Assembly: GCA_913041775.1 (NCBI GenBank)
Contig: CAJWJW010000006.1
Location: 1-23,981, forward strand
From: an uncultured Flavobacteriales bacterium
GTDB lineage: Bacteria; Bacteroidota; Bacteroidia; Flavobacteriales; UBA7430
Reading direction: 5' to 3'
Length of the DNA: 23,981 bases
Shown here: piece by piece, positions 8,299 through 14,537 of the stretch
Position numbering within the stretch: position 1 is the first letter of the stretch
How the letters are laid out: each line of letters starts with the position of its first letter
Position numbers and translations under genes: made by a program
The notes under the pieces: model-generated
Databases searched by the model: none
What the model saw: the letters and a program-made list of their open reading frames with translations, nothing else
What the model was told of the DNA's origin: nothing

Positions 8299-9191
8299 TT
8301 TTTAGGTTTTCTTTTGCGTAAAAACACCTTCTGTCCAACTATTAATTCTTGACCCGTTTTAAATCGGTTTTTGTATTCCAACTTCGCCAACCTTAAACCG
8401 TGATGTTGTGAAATACTGTAAAGGGTCTCCCCTTCTTCAACTAAATGAAACTCTGATTTGGATCTGTTTTTCTTAAACTCTAAATAAACACGTTCCCCTT
8501 TATTGAGGCTTTTATCTTTACTTAAATCGTTAAACTCTAAGAGCTGCCACATCCATAAACTTTGCTCTGCAGCCAATTTATCGTAAGTATCTCCAGAATT
8601 AGCGAGTACAAATTTAAGTCCATTTTGGCTTTTAAATATTTCCTTACGTATTTTGCGCTTAGGCTTCTTAATTTTGCGTTTCCCAGACTTAGAAGCACTG
8701 TCGTATTGTGCTAAATTTAAACGTTCAATTAAACTAATAAGCTTTGTAGCATATTCTGGATGTGTAGCATAACCAGCTTTTTTTAATCCTTTAGCCCACG
8801 ATTTATAATCGGTTATTTTATAAGTAAACAATTCTGAGTAACGTTCTCGGTTTTTCAAAAACTCTGAATGATCTCGGTAAGAATCAGCTACCTTTTTATA
8901 CTTTCTAAAACATTCTTGCTCCTCATCGTCGTCGTGGTAAACTTTCTTACCAGTCCACCCTTTGTGGCATTTTATGCCAAAGTGATTACGTGATTTTACA
9001 GAAAGTAGCGAATTTCCATTTCCAGATTCTAATATTCCTTGTGCTAAAGTAATACTTGCTGGAATCCCATATTCGTACATTTCTGCAATTGCCATTTTAT
9101 GGAATTTATTAATATAATCCTCCGAACTTAAATCTTGAGCAGCTAAAGAAAAAGAGAGTAGAAAAGTAAGTATTGAAAAAAGTAATTTCAT
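8283..9191 (-). CDS. Secreted LysM-containing N-acetylglucosaminidase (FlgJ-type peptidoglycan hydrolase)
   Basis: A 302-residue protein with a signal peptide (residues 1-18, ending SLAAQ), a glucosaminidase domain at about 22-165 and a C-terminal binding part. Family hallmarks are GIPASITLAQGILESGNGNS, with the likely catalytic Glu at 55, then RNHFGIKCHKGW, FRKYKKVADSYRDHSEFL and GLKKAGYATHPEYATKLI. A basic linker (170-187) leads to two LysM modules: a weak one at about 193-238 (SGDTYDKLAAEQSLWMWQLL) and a clear one at about 248-292 (LVEEGETLYSISQHHGL). It should bind and cut peptidoglycan glycan strands in the periplasm. The ATG overlaps the TGA of the upstream PLP enzyme (ATGA), so translation is probably coupled. 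Confidence 0.93.
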   Translation of the reverse strand: MKLLFSILTFLLSFSLAAQDLSSEDYINKFHKMAIAEMYEYGIPASITLAQGILESGNGNSLLSVKSRNHFGIKCHKGWTGKKVYHDDDEEQECFRKYKKVADSYRDHSEFLKNRERYSELFTYKITDYKSWAKGLKKAGYATHPEYATKLISLIERLNLAQYDSASKSGKRKIKKPKRKIRKEIFKSQNGLKFVLANSGDTYDKLAAEQSLWMWQLLEFNDLSKDKSLNKGERVYLEFKKNRSKSEFHLVEEGETLYSISQHHGLRLAKLEYKNRFKTGQELIVGQKVFLRKRKPKNYSAE

Positions 9192-10093
9192 AAGATCTGT
9201 AAGCCTTTATTTTTTAAACGATCATTCATACCATCAATGCCTTGTAGTCCACCTGTGTGAACTGCAATAATGGTAGAACCTGGACGAAAATAGTCTTTTT
9301 CTATTAAGTCCCATAAACCGAACAACATCTTACCAGTGTACACGGGATCTAAAGTGATATTGTGTTTAGCTTTAAAAGAGTTCATAAAGTTTATTAAGTC
9401 GCGCTTCACCTTTGCATAGCCCCCAAAATGATAATCTAAGTTTAATTCCCATTGAGAATTGTTTGTAAACTTTTCTATTTCTTCATTTAGAAAATGGGCT
9501 CCTTTTAGCGCAGGAAACCCAATTGCTTTTTGCGAACTTTTAAGCGAATTTATGAGTCCAGAAATTGTTCCACCTGTACCACAAGCACAGCATACATAAT
9601 CGAAATCTATGGGTAGATTAGTTAAAATCTCTTCACAGCCTTTAACGGCCAGTTTGTTTGTTCCACCTTCAGGAATTAGATAATACTCCTTTTCATTTTT
9701 CAATAAGGACTTTAAAAACACTGGATCATTCTTTAATCTATAATCACTACGGCTAAGATACCTAAACTCCATACCGCAATCCTTAGCATAACTAAGGGTT
9801 GAATTTAGTGGGAGTTGTTCTTCTCCTCTTATAAAGCCTAATGTTTTAAAGCCAAATTCTTTCCCTGCAGCTGCCGTAGCAGCAATATGATTGGAATAAG
9901 CACCCCCAAATGTAATGAGTCTTTTTAATTCCTTTTGCTTAGCAGCTTCAATATTATAATACAGCTTCCGCCATTTATTGCCAGAAATAAGAGGATGTAT
10001 AAGATCTTCACGAAGAATAAACAATCGTATTTTTTTCTCTAACAATAGAGAATCCGACAATTCTTGTAAAGGAGGTATAAGAAGTAAATTCAT
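9188..10093 (-). CDS. 1-aminocyclopropane-1-carboxylate deaminase / D-cysteine desulfhydrase-like PLP enzyme
   Basis: A 301-residue PLP fold type II enzyme. The LISGNKWRKL segment places the PLP lysine at K40, FGGAYSNHIAATAAAG (63-77) forms the substrate/carboxylate loop, CACGTGGTISG (169-179) is the phosphate-binding loop, and VHTGGLQG lies near the end. These match the ACC deaminase/D-cysteine desulfhydrase family. Which of the two reactions it carries out cannot be told from motifs; Bacteroidota proteins labelled ACC deaminase often have not been tested. I chose the ATG at 10093. An ATG at 10153 would overlap the divergent DUF5522 gene and add 20 residues absent from the family. A TATCTTTG box lies four bases upstream. 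The TGA stop overlaps the next ATG of the glucosaminidase gene. Confidence 0.9.
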   Translation of the reverse strand: MNLLLIPPLQELSDSLLLEKKIRLFILREDLIHPLISGNKWRKLYYNIEAAKQKELKRLITFGGAYSNHIAATAAAGKEFGFKTLGFIRGEEQLPLNSTLSYAKDCGMEFRYLSRSDYRLKNDPVFLKSLLKNEKEYYLIPEGGTNKLAVKGCEEILTNLPIDFDYVCCACGTGGTISGLINSLKSSQKAIGFPALKGAHFLNEEIEKFTNNSQWELNLDYHFGGYAKVKRDLINFMNSFKAKHNITLDPVYTGKMLFGLWDLIEKDYFRPGSTIIAVHTGGLQGIDGMNDRLKNKGLQIL

Positions 10094-10097
10094 AGTC

Positions 10098-10105
10098 CAA
10101 AGATA
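10098..10105 (-). promoter_or_regulatory. Candidate -7 box directly ahead of the PLP enzyme
   Basis: TATCTTTG on the minus strand matches TAnnTTTG exactly but lies only four bases from the ATG at 10093, with no TTG at -33. If used, it would give a leaderless or nearly leaderless mRNA. Confidence 0.25.
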
Positions 10106-10131
10106 CGAGGGAATATTGTAAATTCGCAGGA

Positions 10132-10323
10132 ATGAAACTAGAAGGCTTTTCACAATTTAGAAATTTAGACCCCGAAGATTTTTACCATTCTGAGGAGGGC
10201 TATATTGTATACACCGAAAAGTATCATTTAAAAAGAGGCTACTGTTGTAAAAACGGTTGTAAACACTGCCCTTATGGCTTCACTAAGAGTAAAAAGATAA
10301 TTAAAAAAAGCAAAGGAGAATGA
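10132..10323 (+). CDS. DUF5522 small cysteine-rich protein
   Basis: A 63-residue protein with the DUF5522 pattern. An acidic/aromatic N-terminal half (LDPEDFYHSEEGYIVYTEKYHLKRGYC region, 13-38) is followed by the cluster CCKNGCKHCPYGF (38-50) and a basic tail. The four cysteines in CC-x3-C-x2-C spacing followed by PYG suggest a metal site, zinc or Fe-S; that is inference. The family has no established function. The start at 10132 is preceded closely by AGGA and by a TAAATTCG sequence one mismatch away from a -7 box. The TGA stop overlaps the first ATG of urocanase, so the two are almost certainly translated together. Confidence 0.88.
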   Translation: MKLEGFSQFRNLDPEDFYHSEEGYIVYTEKYHLKRGYCCKNGCKHCPYGFTKSKKIIKKSKGE

Positions 10324-12329
10324 TGACTTTGGAAGCGTTTAGAAAAGAATTGAAAGAAGGTATACCTAGCGTATTACCAGCTATTCAAGATTATGATACA
10401 AGTTTAAATCACGCTCCTAAGCGTAAAGAAATACTTAGCACCGAAGAAAAGAAGCTAGCATTAAAAAATGCCTTACGCTATTTTCCTGTTGAGCAACATA
10501 CTGTTTTAGCTCCTGAGTTTGCAGAGGAAATGAAAAACTATGGACGTATATATATGCTTCGTTTTAAGCCAAAGCATAAAATGTACGCTCGTAATATTAC
10601 TGATTACCCTGGGGAATCTCTACAGGCAAAATCAATAATGCTCATGATTCAAAACAATTTGGATCATGCAATAGCACAACACCCAGACGAACTTATCACC
10701 TATGGTGGTAACGGAGCTGTCTTTCAAAACTGGGCACAATATCGTTTATGCATGCAGTATTTAACTGAAATGACAGACGAGCAAACACTTACCATTTACT
10801 CAGGACATCCAATGGGGCTATATCCGTCTCATAAAGATGCGCCAAGGGTAATCGTTACCAATGGAATGGTAATACCTAACTACTCTAAGCCAGACGATTT
10901 AGAGAAACTCAATGCCTTAGGCGTGAGTCAGTATGGTCAAATGACTGCAGGTTCGTATATGTATATCGGACCACAAGGAATTGTACACGGTACAACGATC
11001 ACTTTACTCAATGGAGGGCGTAAGATCTCTAAAAATGGAGAAGGTTTAGCAGGGAAGTTATTTGTTACTGCTGGGCTTGGTGGTATGAGTGGTGCACAAC
11101 CAAAAGCAGGGAATATTGCTGGTTGTATTTCTGTAACAGCAGAAGTAAATGCCAAGGCTACTTATACAAGACATTCTCAAGGATGGGTAGACGAGGTAAT
11201 TACTAATTTAGATGACTTGTGTTCTCGTGTAAACCTTGCTAAAAAGAACAAAGAAGTCGTTTCTATAGCTTACCAGGGGAACATAGTGGACGTATGGGAA
11301 AAGTTTGACCAAGAGAATGTTTATATAGATTTAGGTTCAGACCAAACCTCATTACACAACCCTTGGGCTGGTGGATACTATCCGGTAGGGATAAGTCTAG
11401 ATGAAGCCAACGAGATGATGGCCTCTAATCCTGATTTATTTAAAGAAAAAATTCAAGAAACACTAGGACGTCATGTCGCAGCAGTAAATAAACACACTGC
11501 TAAAGGAACCTATTTCTTCGATTATGGAAATGCATTTTTACTTGAAGCTTCTAGAGCTGGTGCAGATATAATGGCAGAGGATGGACTAAATTTCCGTTAC
11601 GCATCTTATGTGCAAGATATTATGGGGCCTATGTGCTTCGATTATGGTTTTGGACCATTCCGTTGGGTTTGTGCAACTGCAAAAGCAGAAGATTTAGAGC
11701 AAACCGACAGAATAGCTTGTGAAGTCTTAGAAGAAATAATGAAAGTTTCTCCTGCAGAAATTCAGCAGCAAATGGCGGACAATATCAGATGGATAAAAGG
11801 AGCTCAAGAAAATAAATTGGTTGTAGGCTCTCAGGCACGTATTTTATATGCCGATGCTGAAGGACGCGTAAAAATTGCAGCCGCATTTAATAAATCAATT
11901 AAAGAGGGTATTATTGGACCGGTAGTTTTAGGGAGAGATCACCACGATGTTTCTGGGACAGATTCTCCATACCGTGAAACTTCGAATATTTACGATGGTT
12001 CTAGGTACACTGCCGATATGGCAATACAAAATGTTATAGGAGATAGTTTCCGAGGAGCTACATGGGTTTCTATACACAATGGAGGCGGTGTTGGCTGGGG
12101 AGAAGTTATTAATGGTGGATTTGGAATGCTACTCGACGGTACAGATGACACAGATAGGCGATTGCGTTCTATGCTCTTCTGGGATGTAAATAATGGAATC
12201 TCTAGAAGAAGTTGGGCAAGAAACGATGAAGCTGTATTTGCCATAAAAAGAGCAATGGCAACAGAACCTCTACTAAAGGTTACAATACCAAATTATGCAG
12301 ATGATGATTTGATAAATACGATCTATTAA
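10320..12329 (+). CDS. hutU: Urocanate hydratase (long, UROC1-like form)
   Basis: A 669-residue urocanase, which adds water to urocanate to give imidazolonepropionate in histidine breakdown, using tightly bound NAD+. Recognisable blocks, in order, are YGGNGAVFQNWAQYRL, YSGHPMGLYPS, VTNGMVIPNYS, GQMTAGSYMYIGPQGIVHGT, TAGLGGMSGAQPKAGN, DLGSDQTSLHNPWAGGYYPV, FGPFRWVCA, VVGSQARILYADAEGR, RDHHDVSGTDSPYRETSNIY and HNGGGVGWGEVINGGFGM. Length and the SQARILY block match the animal UROC1-like form; the Pseudomonas type is about 556 residues with a PARICW block. Two ATGs at 10320 and 10323 are possible. AGGAG at 10314-10318 fits the second slightly better. No hutH, hutI or hutG is nearby. A strong terminator follows the stop. 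Confidence 0.97.
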   Translation: MMTLEAFRKELKEGIPSVLPAIQDYDTSLNHAPKRKEILSTEEKKLALKNALRYFPVEQHTVLAPEFAEEMKNYGRIYMLRFKPKHKMYARNITDYPGESLQAKSIMLMIQNNLDHAIAQHPDELITYGGNGAVFQNWAQYRLCMQYLTEMTDEQTLTIYSGHPMGLYPSHKDAPRVIVTNGMVIPNYSKPDDLEKLNALGVSQYGQMTAGSYMYIGPQGIVHGTTITLLNGGRKISKNGEGLAGKLFVTAGLGGMSGAQPKAGNIAGCISVTAEVNAKATYTRHSQGWVDEVITNLDDLCSRVNLAKKNKEVVSIAYQGNIVDVWEKFDQENVYIDLGSDQTSLHNPWAGGYYPVGISLDEANEMMASNPDLFKEKIQETLGRHVAAVNKHTAKGTYFFDYGNAFLLEASRAGADIMAEDGLNFRYASYVQDIMGPMCFDYGFGPFRWVCATAKAEDLEQTDRIACEVLEEIMKVSPAEIQQQMADNIRWIKGAQENKLVVGSQARILYADAEGRVKIAAAFNKSIKEGIIGPVVLGRDHHDVSGTDSPYRETSNIYDGSRYTADMAIQNVIGDSFRGATWVSIHNGGGVGWGEVINGGFGMLLDGTDDTDRRLRSMLFWDVNNGISRRSWARNDEAVFAIKRAMATEPLLKVTIPNYADDDLINTIY

Positions 12330-12333
12330 AAAA

Positions 12334-12359
12334 GAGGAGCTAAAGCTCCTCGTTTTTTT
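12334..12359 (+). terminator. Rho-independent terminator after hutU
   Basis: A 7-bp stem GAGGAGC/GCTCCTC with the loop TAAA, followed by one G and seven Ts. The stem starts five bases after the urocanase stop. Confidence 0.9.
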
Positions 12360-12414
12360 ACTCGTTTATTTTATGTAATTTGTAGTTCAAGTGATTTTGG
12401 CGAGCATCATCAAT

Positions 12415-12433
12415 TTCATTTTATTAAAATGAA
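12415..12433. repeat. AT-rich inverted repeat ahead of the DUF2007 gene
   Basis: TTCATTTT and AAAATGAA form perfect 8-bp arms around ATT, 21 bases before the ATG at 12455. It could be an operator or a leader hairpin; its low GC content makes a strong terminator unlikely. Confidence 0.45.
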
Positions 12434-12454
12434 TATGAATTAAAAACAATAGAT

Positions 12455-12688
12455 ATGAAAGATAGCTATTTAAAAACTATTTATTCTGGATCCTTTGTAA
12501 ATGCACAACATATTGCAGGGATACTAGAAGAAGGCGAAATTCATTGTGTAATCGAAGATGAATTCCACTCAAGCATGATGGCTGGTTGGGCAGCACCTGG
12601 CACAGAAAACTCAGTTCGGGTTATGGTTGCTAAAGATGATTTAGAAAAAGCAATACAAACTATCAAATCAGTAAAAGACACAAATTAA
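12455..12688 (+). CDS. DUF2007 small protein (putative signal-transducing family)
   Basis: A 77-residue protein matching DUF2007. It has a first strand with KTIYSGSFVNAQHIAGILEE (7-26), then a short IHCVIEDE segment, a Gly/Ala turn GWAAPGTENSVRVMVAKDD, and a final helix LEKAIQTIK. The fold is a small ferredoxin-like alpha/beta domain resembling PII-type or signal-transduction modules, but the role is unknown. It stands alone between the urocanase terminator and the convergent ECF-linked operon. Its stop codon shares a TTAA with the stop of the Spy-like gene on the other strand. The inverted repeat upstream is the only visible control element; no good -33/-7 pair was found. Confidence 0.85.
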   Translation: MKDSYLKTIYSGSFVNAQHIAGILEEGEIHCVIEDEFHSSMMAGWAAPGTENSVRVMVAKDDLEKAIQTIKSVKDTN

Positions 12689-13068
12689 ATACGTCTCTTA
12701 GAACCGTTTTTTGGCTTTTTATTAGGACGCTTTTTATTCATTTGTTTGTGGCTCTGTATTCTTTTATAATCTCCATACTGTTCTTCGTTTAAGACAGCGC
12801 GCATTTTAATATTTAAATCTTTCCTTAAAGACTGCATTTCAGGACGCATCAATTTCGCGTCACCCTTAGTGCTTTCTTTTAACTGTTTCAGCTTTATATG
12901 ATGCTCTATGAGTATCTGTTGGATTCTATTTGCTTGATGTTCGTCTAAATTTAATTCTACTACCAACTTCTCAATTCTTTCTTGAGGAGTTGCTTTTTGT
13001 TTTGCTTGATTATTCTGAGCAAACAAATTGCTACTTAGTAATGCTAATACAACTAATAACTTTTTCAT
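12685..13068 (-). CDS. Small periplasmic Spy/CpxP-like protein of the ECF sigma operon
   Basis: A 127-residue secreted protein with signal peptide MKKLLVVLALLSSNLFAQ, then a helical, charged mature part. The segments LVVELNLDEHQANRIQQILIEHH and MRAVLNEEQYGDYKRI resemble the paired LTxxQ-type helices of Spy/CpxP proteins. The tail (about 108-127) is very Lys/Arg-rich. In flavobacterial genomes proteins in this position are sometimes named sensor of ECF-type sigma factor. It likely binds misfolded proteins or metal in the periplasm, or signals to the anti-sigma factor; that is inference. It is the last of four same-strand genes, seven bases after its neighbour, and its stop shares a TTAA with the DUF2007 gene. 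Confidence 0.75.
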   Translation of the reverse strand: MKKLLVVLALLSSNLFAQNNQAKQKATPQERIEKLVVELNLDEHQANRIQQILIEHHIKLKQLKESTKGDAKLMRPEMQSLRKDLNIKMRAVLNEEQYGDYKRIQSHKQMNKKRPNKKPKNGSKRRI

Positions 13069-13075
13069 AATTTTT

Positions 13076-13462
13076 TTATTTTCTTTTATGATTGTTTTTT
13101 CTAGGATGTCTTTTAGGCCCTTTGGGTCTAAATAATCTTTTTAACTTTTTCAACTCATCATCCGACAAAAAGGCTTCTAAGTCAGTTCGGAGATTTTTGT
13201 AAGCCCTTCTTTCTTGAACTCTAAGACTATCGTGCCTAAGATGATTTCTCTTAGCAAAGCCTTGTATAATAGGAGAAATAGAATCGGATTGAGAAGCTGT
13301 AAGGTTTAACAACCTTGAAACTTCATTAAAAAACCCGTGTTCAGTCCGCATATCATTTGCTCTATGAATTTTATGCATGGTGAATCTACCAGCAGCTAAA
13401 ACTCCAATTACAATTCCAATAAGTAGAATTATAAAAGTTTTTAAAATTGATTTCTTTTCCAT
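13076..13462 (-). CDS. Membrane-anchored Spy/ZraP-like heavy-metal-sensor-type protein
   Basis: A 128-residue protein. One membrane helix at about 9-26 (TFIILLIGIVIGVLAAG) is followed by a periplasmic helical domain with the pattern FFNEVSRLLNLTASQSDSI (45-63) and a second helix AFLSDDELKKLKRLF. This is the layout of the periplasmic heavy-metal sensor/ZraP/Spy-like family. The tail is basic and His-rich (RHPRKNNHKRK). I chose the ATG at 13462; an upstream ATG at 13546 would run through the end of the anti-sigma gene and add 28 unrelated residues. It lies 13 bases after the anti-sigma candidate and seven before the next Spy-like gene, so all four genes are probably one operon. Confidence 0.75.
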   Translation of the reverse strand: MEKKSILKTFIILLIGIVIGVLAAGRFTMHKIHRANDMRTEHGFFNEVSRLLNLTASQSDSISPIIQGFAKRNHLRHDSLRVQERRAYKNLRTDLEAFLSDDELKKLKRLFRPKGPKRHPRKNNHKRK

Positions 13463-13475
13463 ATTTAGTATATAA

Positions 13476-13871
13476 TTATGAATTAATATAAAACAGCAAA
13501 TTGGTATTGTTGGTATCCATATCCACAAGGCCCAACAAAGCATCAAAACTCAATGTGTTTTGTTGAACAAACAAGTTAATCATCAATAAAATAGAGGCTG
13601 CAATACCAAGAGAAGCAACAAATACAGAAGAGCGATCGAAAAAAGGAATCGTCTTTTTACTCATTCGTAAAAGAACCTTTGAATTGAAGGAGTCAGAAAA
13701 AGAAAAACTAGAGAGTCTAAGTAATTCAACATCCTTTTCATCTGACTTCCATTCTTGGTAAACAGTAGGGTAAGAATTTAAAAATTCGTTTAATGCTAAA
13801 AGATCTTTAGCACTAAGTAAGTCCTCTTTTGAGAGAAACCAATCAATATGATATTGTTCTTCTGTTTTCAT
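13476..13871 (-). CDS. Putative membrane anti-sigma factor
   Basis: A 131-residue protein with an acidic cytoplasmic N-terminal half (IDWFLSKEDLLSAKDLLALNEF, 9-30), one membrane helix at about 82-102 (VFVASLGIAASILLMINLFV) and a short outer tail of about 25 residues. No zinc-binding HxxxCxxC motif is present, so it is not a classical ZAS anti-sigma factor. I call it anti-sigma from its position two bases downstream of the ECF sigma gene, its size and its single membrane span. It would hold the sigma factor at the inner membrane until an envelope signal releases it, possibly through the two periplasmic proteins encoded next. Confidence 0.65.
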   Translation of the reverse strand: MKTEEQYHIDWFLSKEDLLSAKDLLALNEFLNSYPTVYQEWKSDEKDVELLRLSSFSFSDSFNSKVLLRMSKKTIPFFDRSSVFVASLGIAASILLMINLFVQQNTLSFDALLGLVDMDTNNTNLLFYINS

Positions 13872-13873
13872 AA

Positions 13874-14428
13874 TTATTGATTTAATAATTCAATCAATTT
13901 TTTTTGTGCTCTAGAGTACCTGGTTAATACAGTACCTATTGGTAGTTTTAAAATAGTTGCCATTTCTTTAAAGCTATGAGCATCGTTAGTTCGTAGTACG
14001 ATTACTTCTTTGTACTTTTCATCTAACAATAGAATAGATCGTCGTAACAAATCAATTCTTACATCTTGATCCTGGTGATCTGACAATGTTGAATTCAAAA
14101 TTATTTCTTCTAAATAGTCGCCAGTATAAAACAACTTCCATTTTCTTTTCCGTCTCGCTAGCTCATTCAAAGACAAGTTAATAGCGATTCTAGTTAGGTA
14201 AGTAGAAATTTTAGCATCCCCTTTAAAATTTTGAATGTTTCTAAAGAATCGAATAAATACTTCTTGTCCTACATCCTCAGCTTCAGGAACAGCGCCTAAC
14301 ATACCTATAACCGTATTTGCTATTTGCTTTTTATGTATACTCAGCAGCTCTGTGTAAGCTCTCTCCTCCCCTCTTTTAAGAGCGGCAACAAGGTCTTTTT
14401 CAGAATTTGGATTACTGATTTTAAACAT
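13874..14428 (-). CDS. ECF-type RNA polymerase sigma factor
   Basis: A 184-residue sigma-70 family protein of group 4 (ECF) size. Region 2 (about 17-95) contains AEDVGQEVFIRFFRNIQNF and ISTYLTRIAINLSLNELARRK. Region 4 (about 128-182) contains LDEKYKEVIVLR and the helix-turn-helix FKEMATILKLPIGTVLTRYSRAQKKL. No region 3 is present. It directs RNA polymerase to a small set of promoters, most likely for envelope stress, because it is followed by a membrane anti-sigma candidate and two Spy-like periplasmic proteins. The upstream DNA carries an ECF-like promoter inside a palindrome, which suggests autoregulation. The start codon lies ten bases from the -10 element, so the transcript may have almost no leader. 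Confidence 0.93.
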   Translation of the reverse strand: MFKISNPNSEKDLVAALKRGEERAYTELLSIHKKQIANTVIGMLGAVPEAEDVGQEVFIRFFRNIQNFKGDAKISTYLTRIAINLSLNELARRKRKWKLFYTGDYLEEIILNSTLSDHQDQDVRIDLLRRSILLLDEKYKEVIVLRTNDAHSFKEMATILKLPIGTVLTRYSRAQKKLIELLNQ

Positions 14429-14437
14429 ATTTACAGG

Positions 14438-14466
14438 TTAGACAAACTAAAATAGTCTTTTATTCC
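14438..14466 (-). promoter_or_regulatory. Candidate ECF-type autoregulated promoter
   Basis: On the minus strand GGAATAA (14466-14460), 17 bases, then TCTAA (14442-14438). This is close to the sigma-E-like pattern GGAACTT-N16-TCTGA. It lies directly ahead of the sigma gene start at 14428. Confidence 0.4.
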
Positions 14467-14479
14467 ATGTGGAATAAAA
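14458..14479. repeat. Perfect palindrome upstream of the ECF sigma gene
   Basis: TTTTATTCCA and TGGAATAAAA form perfect 10-bp arms around TG. The sequence overlaps the -35 part of the candidate ECF promoter and may be a protein-binding site. It is not followed by a T-run suited to termination beyond its own arms. Confidence 0.6.
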
Positions 14480-14492
14480 AATAGTAAACACA

Positions 14493-14523
14493 AAAAAGCC
14501 ATTTCAAATAGAAATGGCTTTTT
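14493..14523 (-). terminator. Hairpin terminator after alaS
   Basis: Perfect 13-bp arms (AAAAAGCCATTTC/GAAATGGCTTTTT) around AAATA. On the minus strand it starts 14 bases after the alaS stop and ends in a U-run, so it should end alaS transcription before the sigma operon. Confidence 0.88.
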
Positions 14524-14537
14524 GTAGAAATTAAAAT

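Noticed and set aside
10320..12329. Urocanase lacking the catalytic-region cysteine of the PARICW block
   Set aside because: The SQARILY block is, as I recall, the normal form in animal UROC1-like urocanases, so this is a subfamily difference rather than a defect.
12415..12433. Terminator for hutU
   Set aside because: The arms are A/T-rich with no following T-run, and a strong terminator already lies at 12334-12359.
13076..13546. Longer form of the ZraP-like protein starting at 13546
   Set aside because: It would overlap the end of the anti-sigma gene by 71 bases and place unrelated residues before a good membrane-anchor start at 13462.
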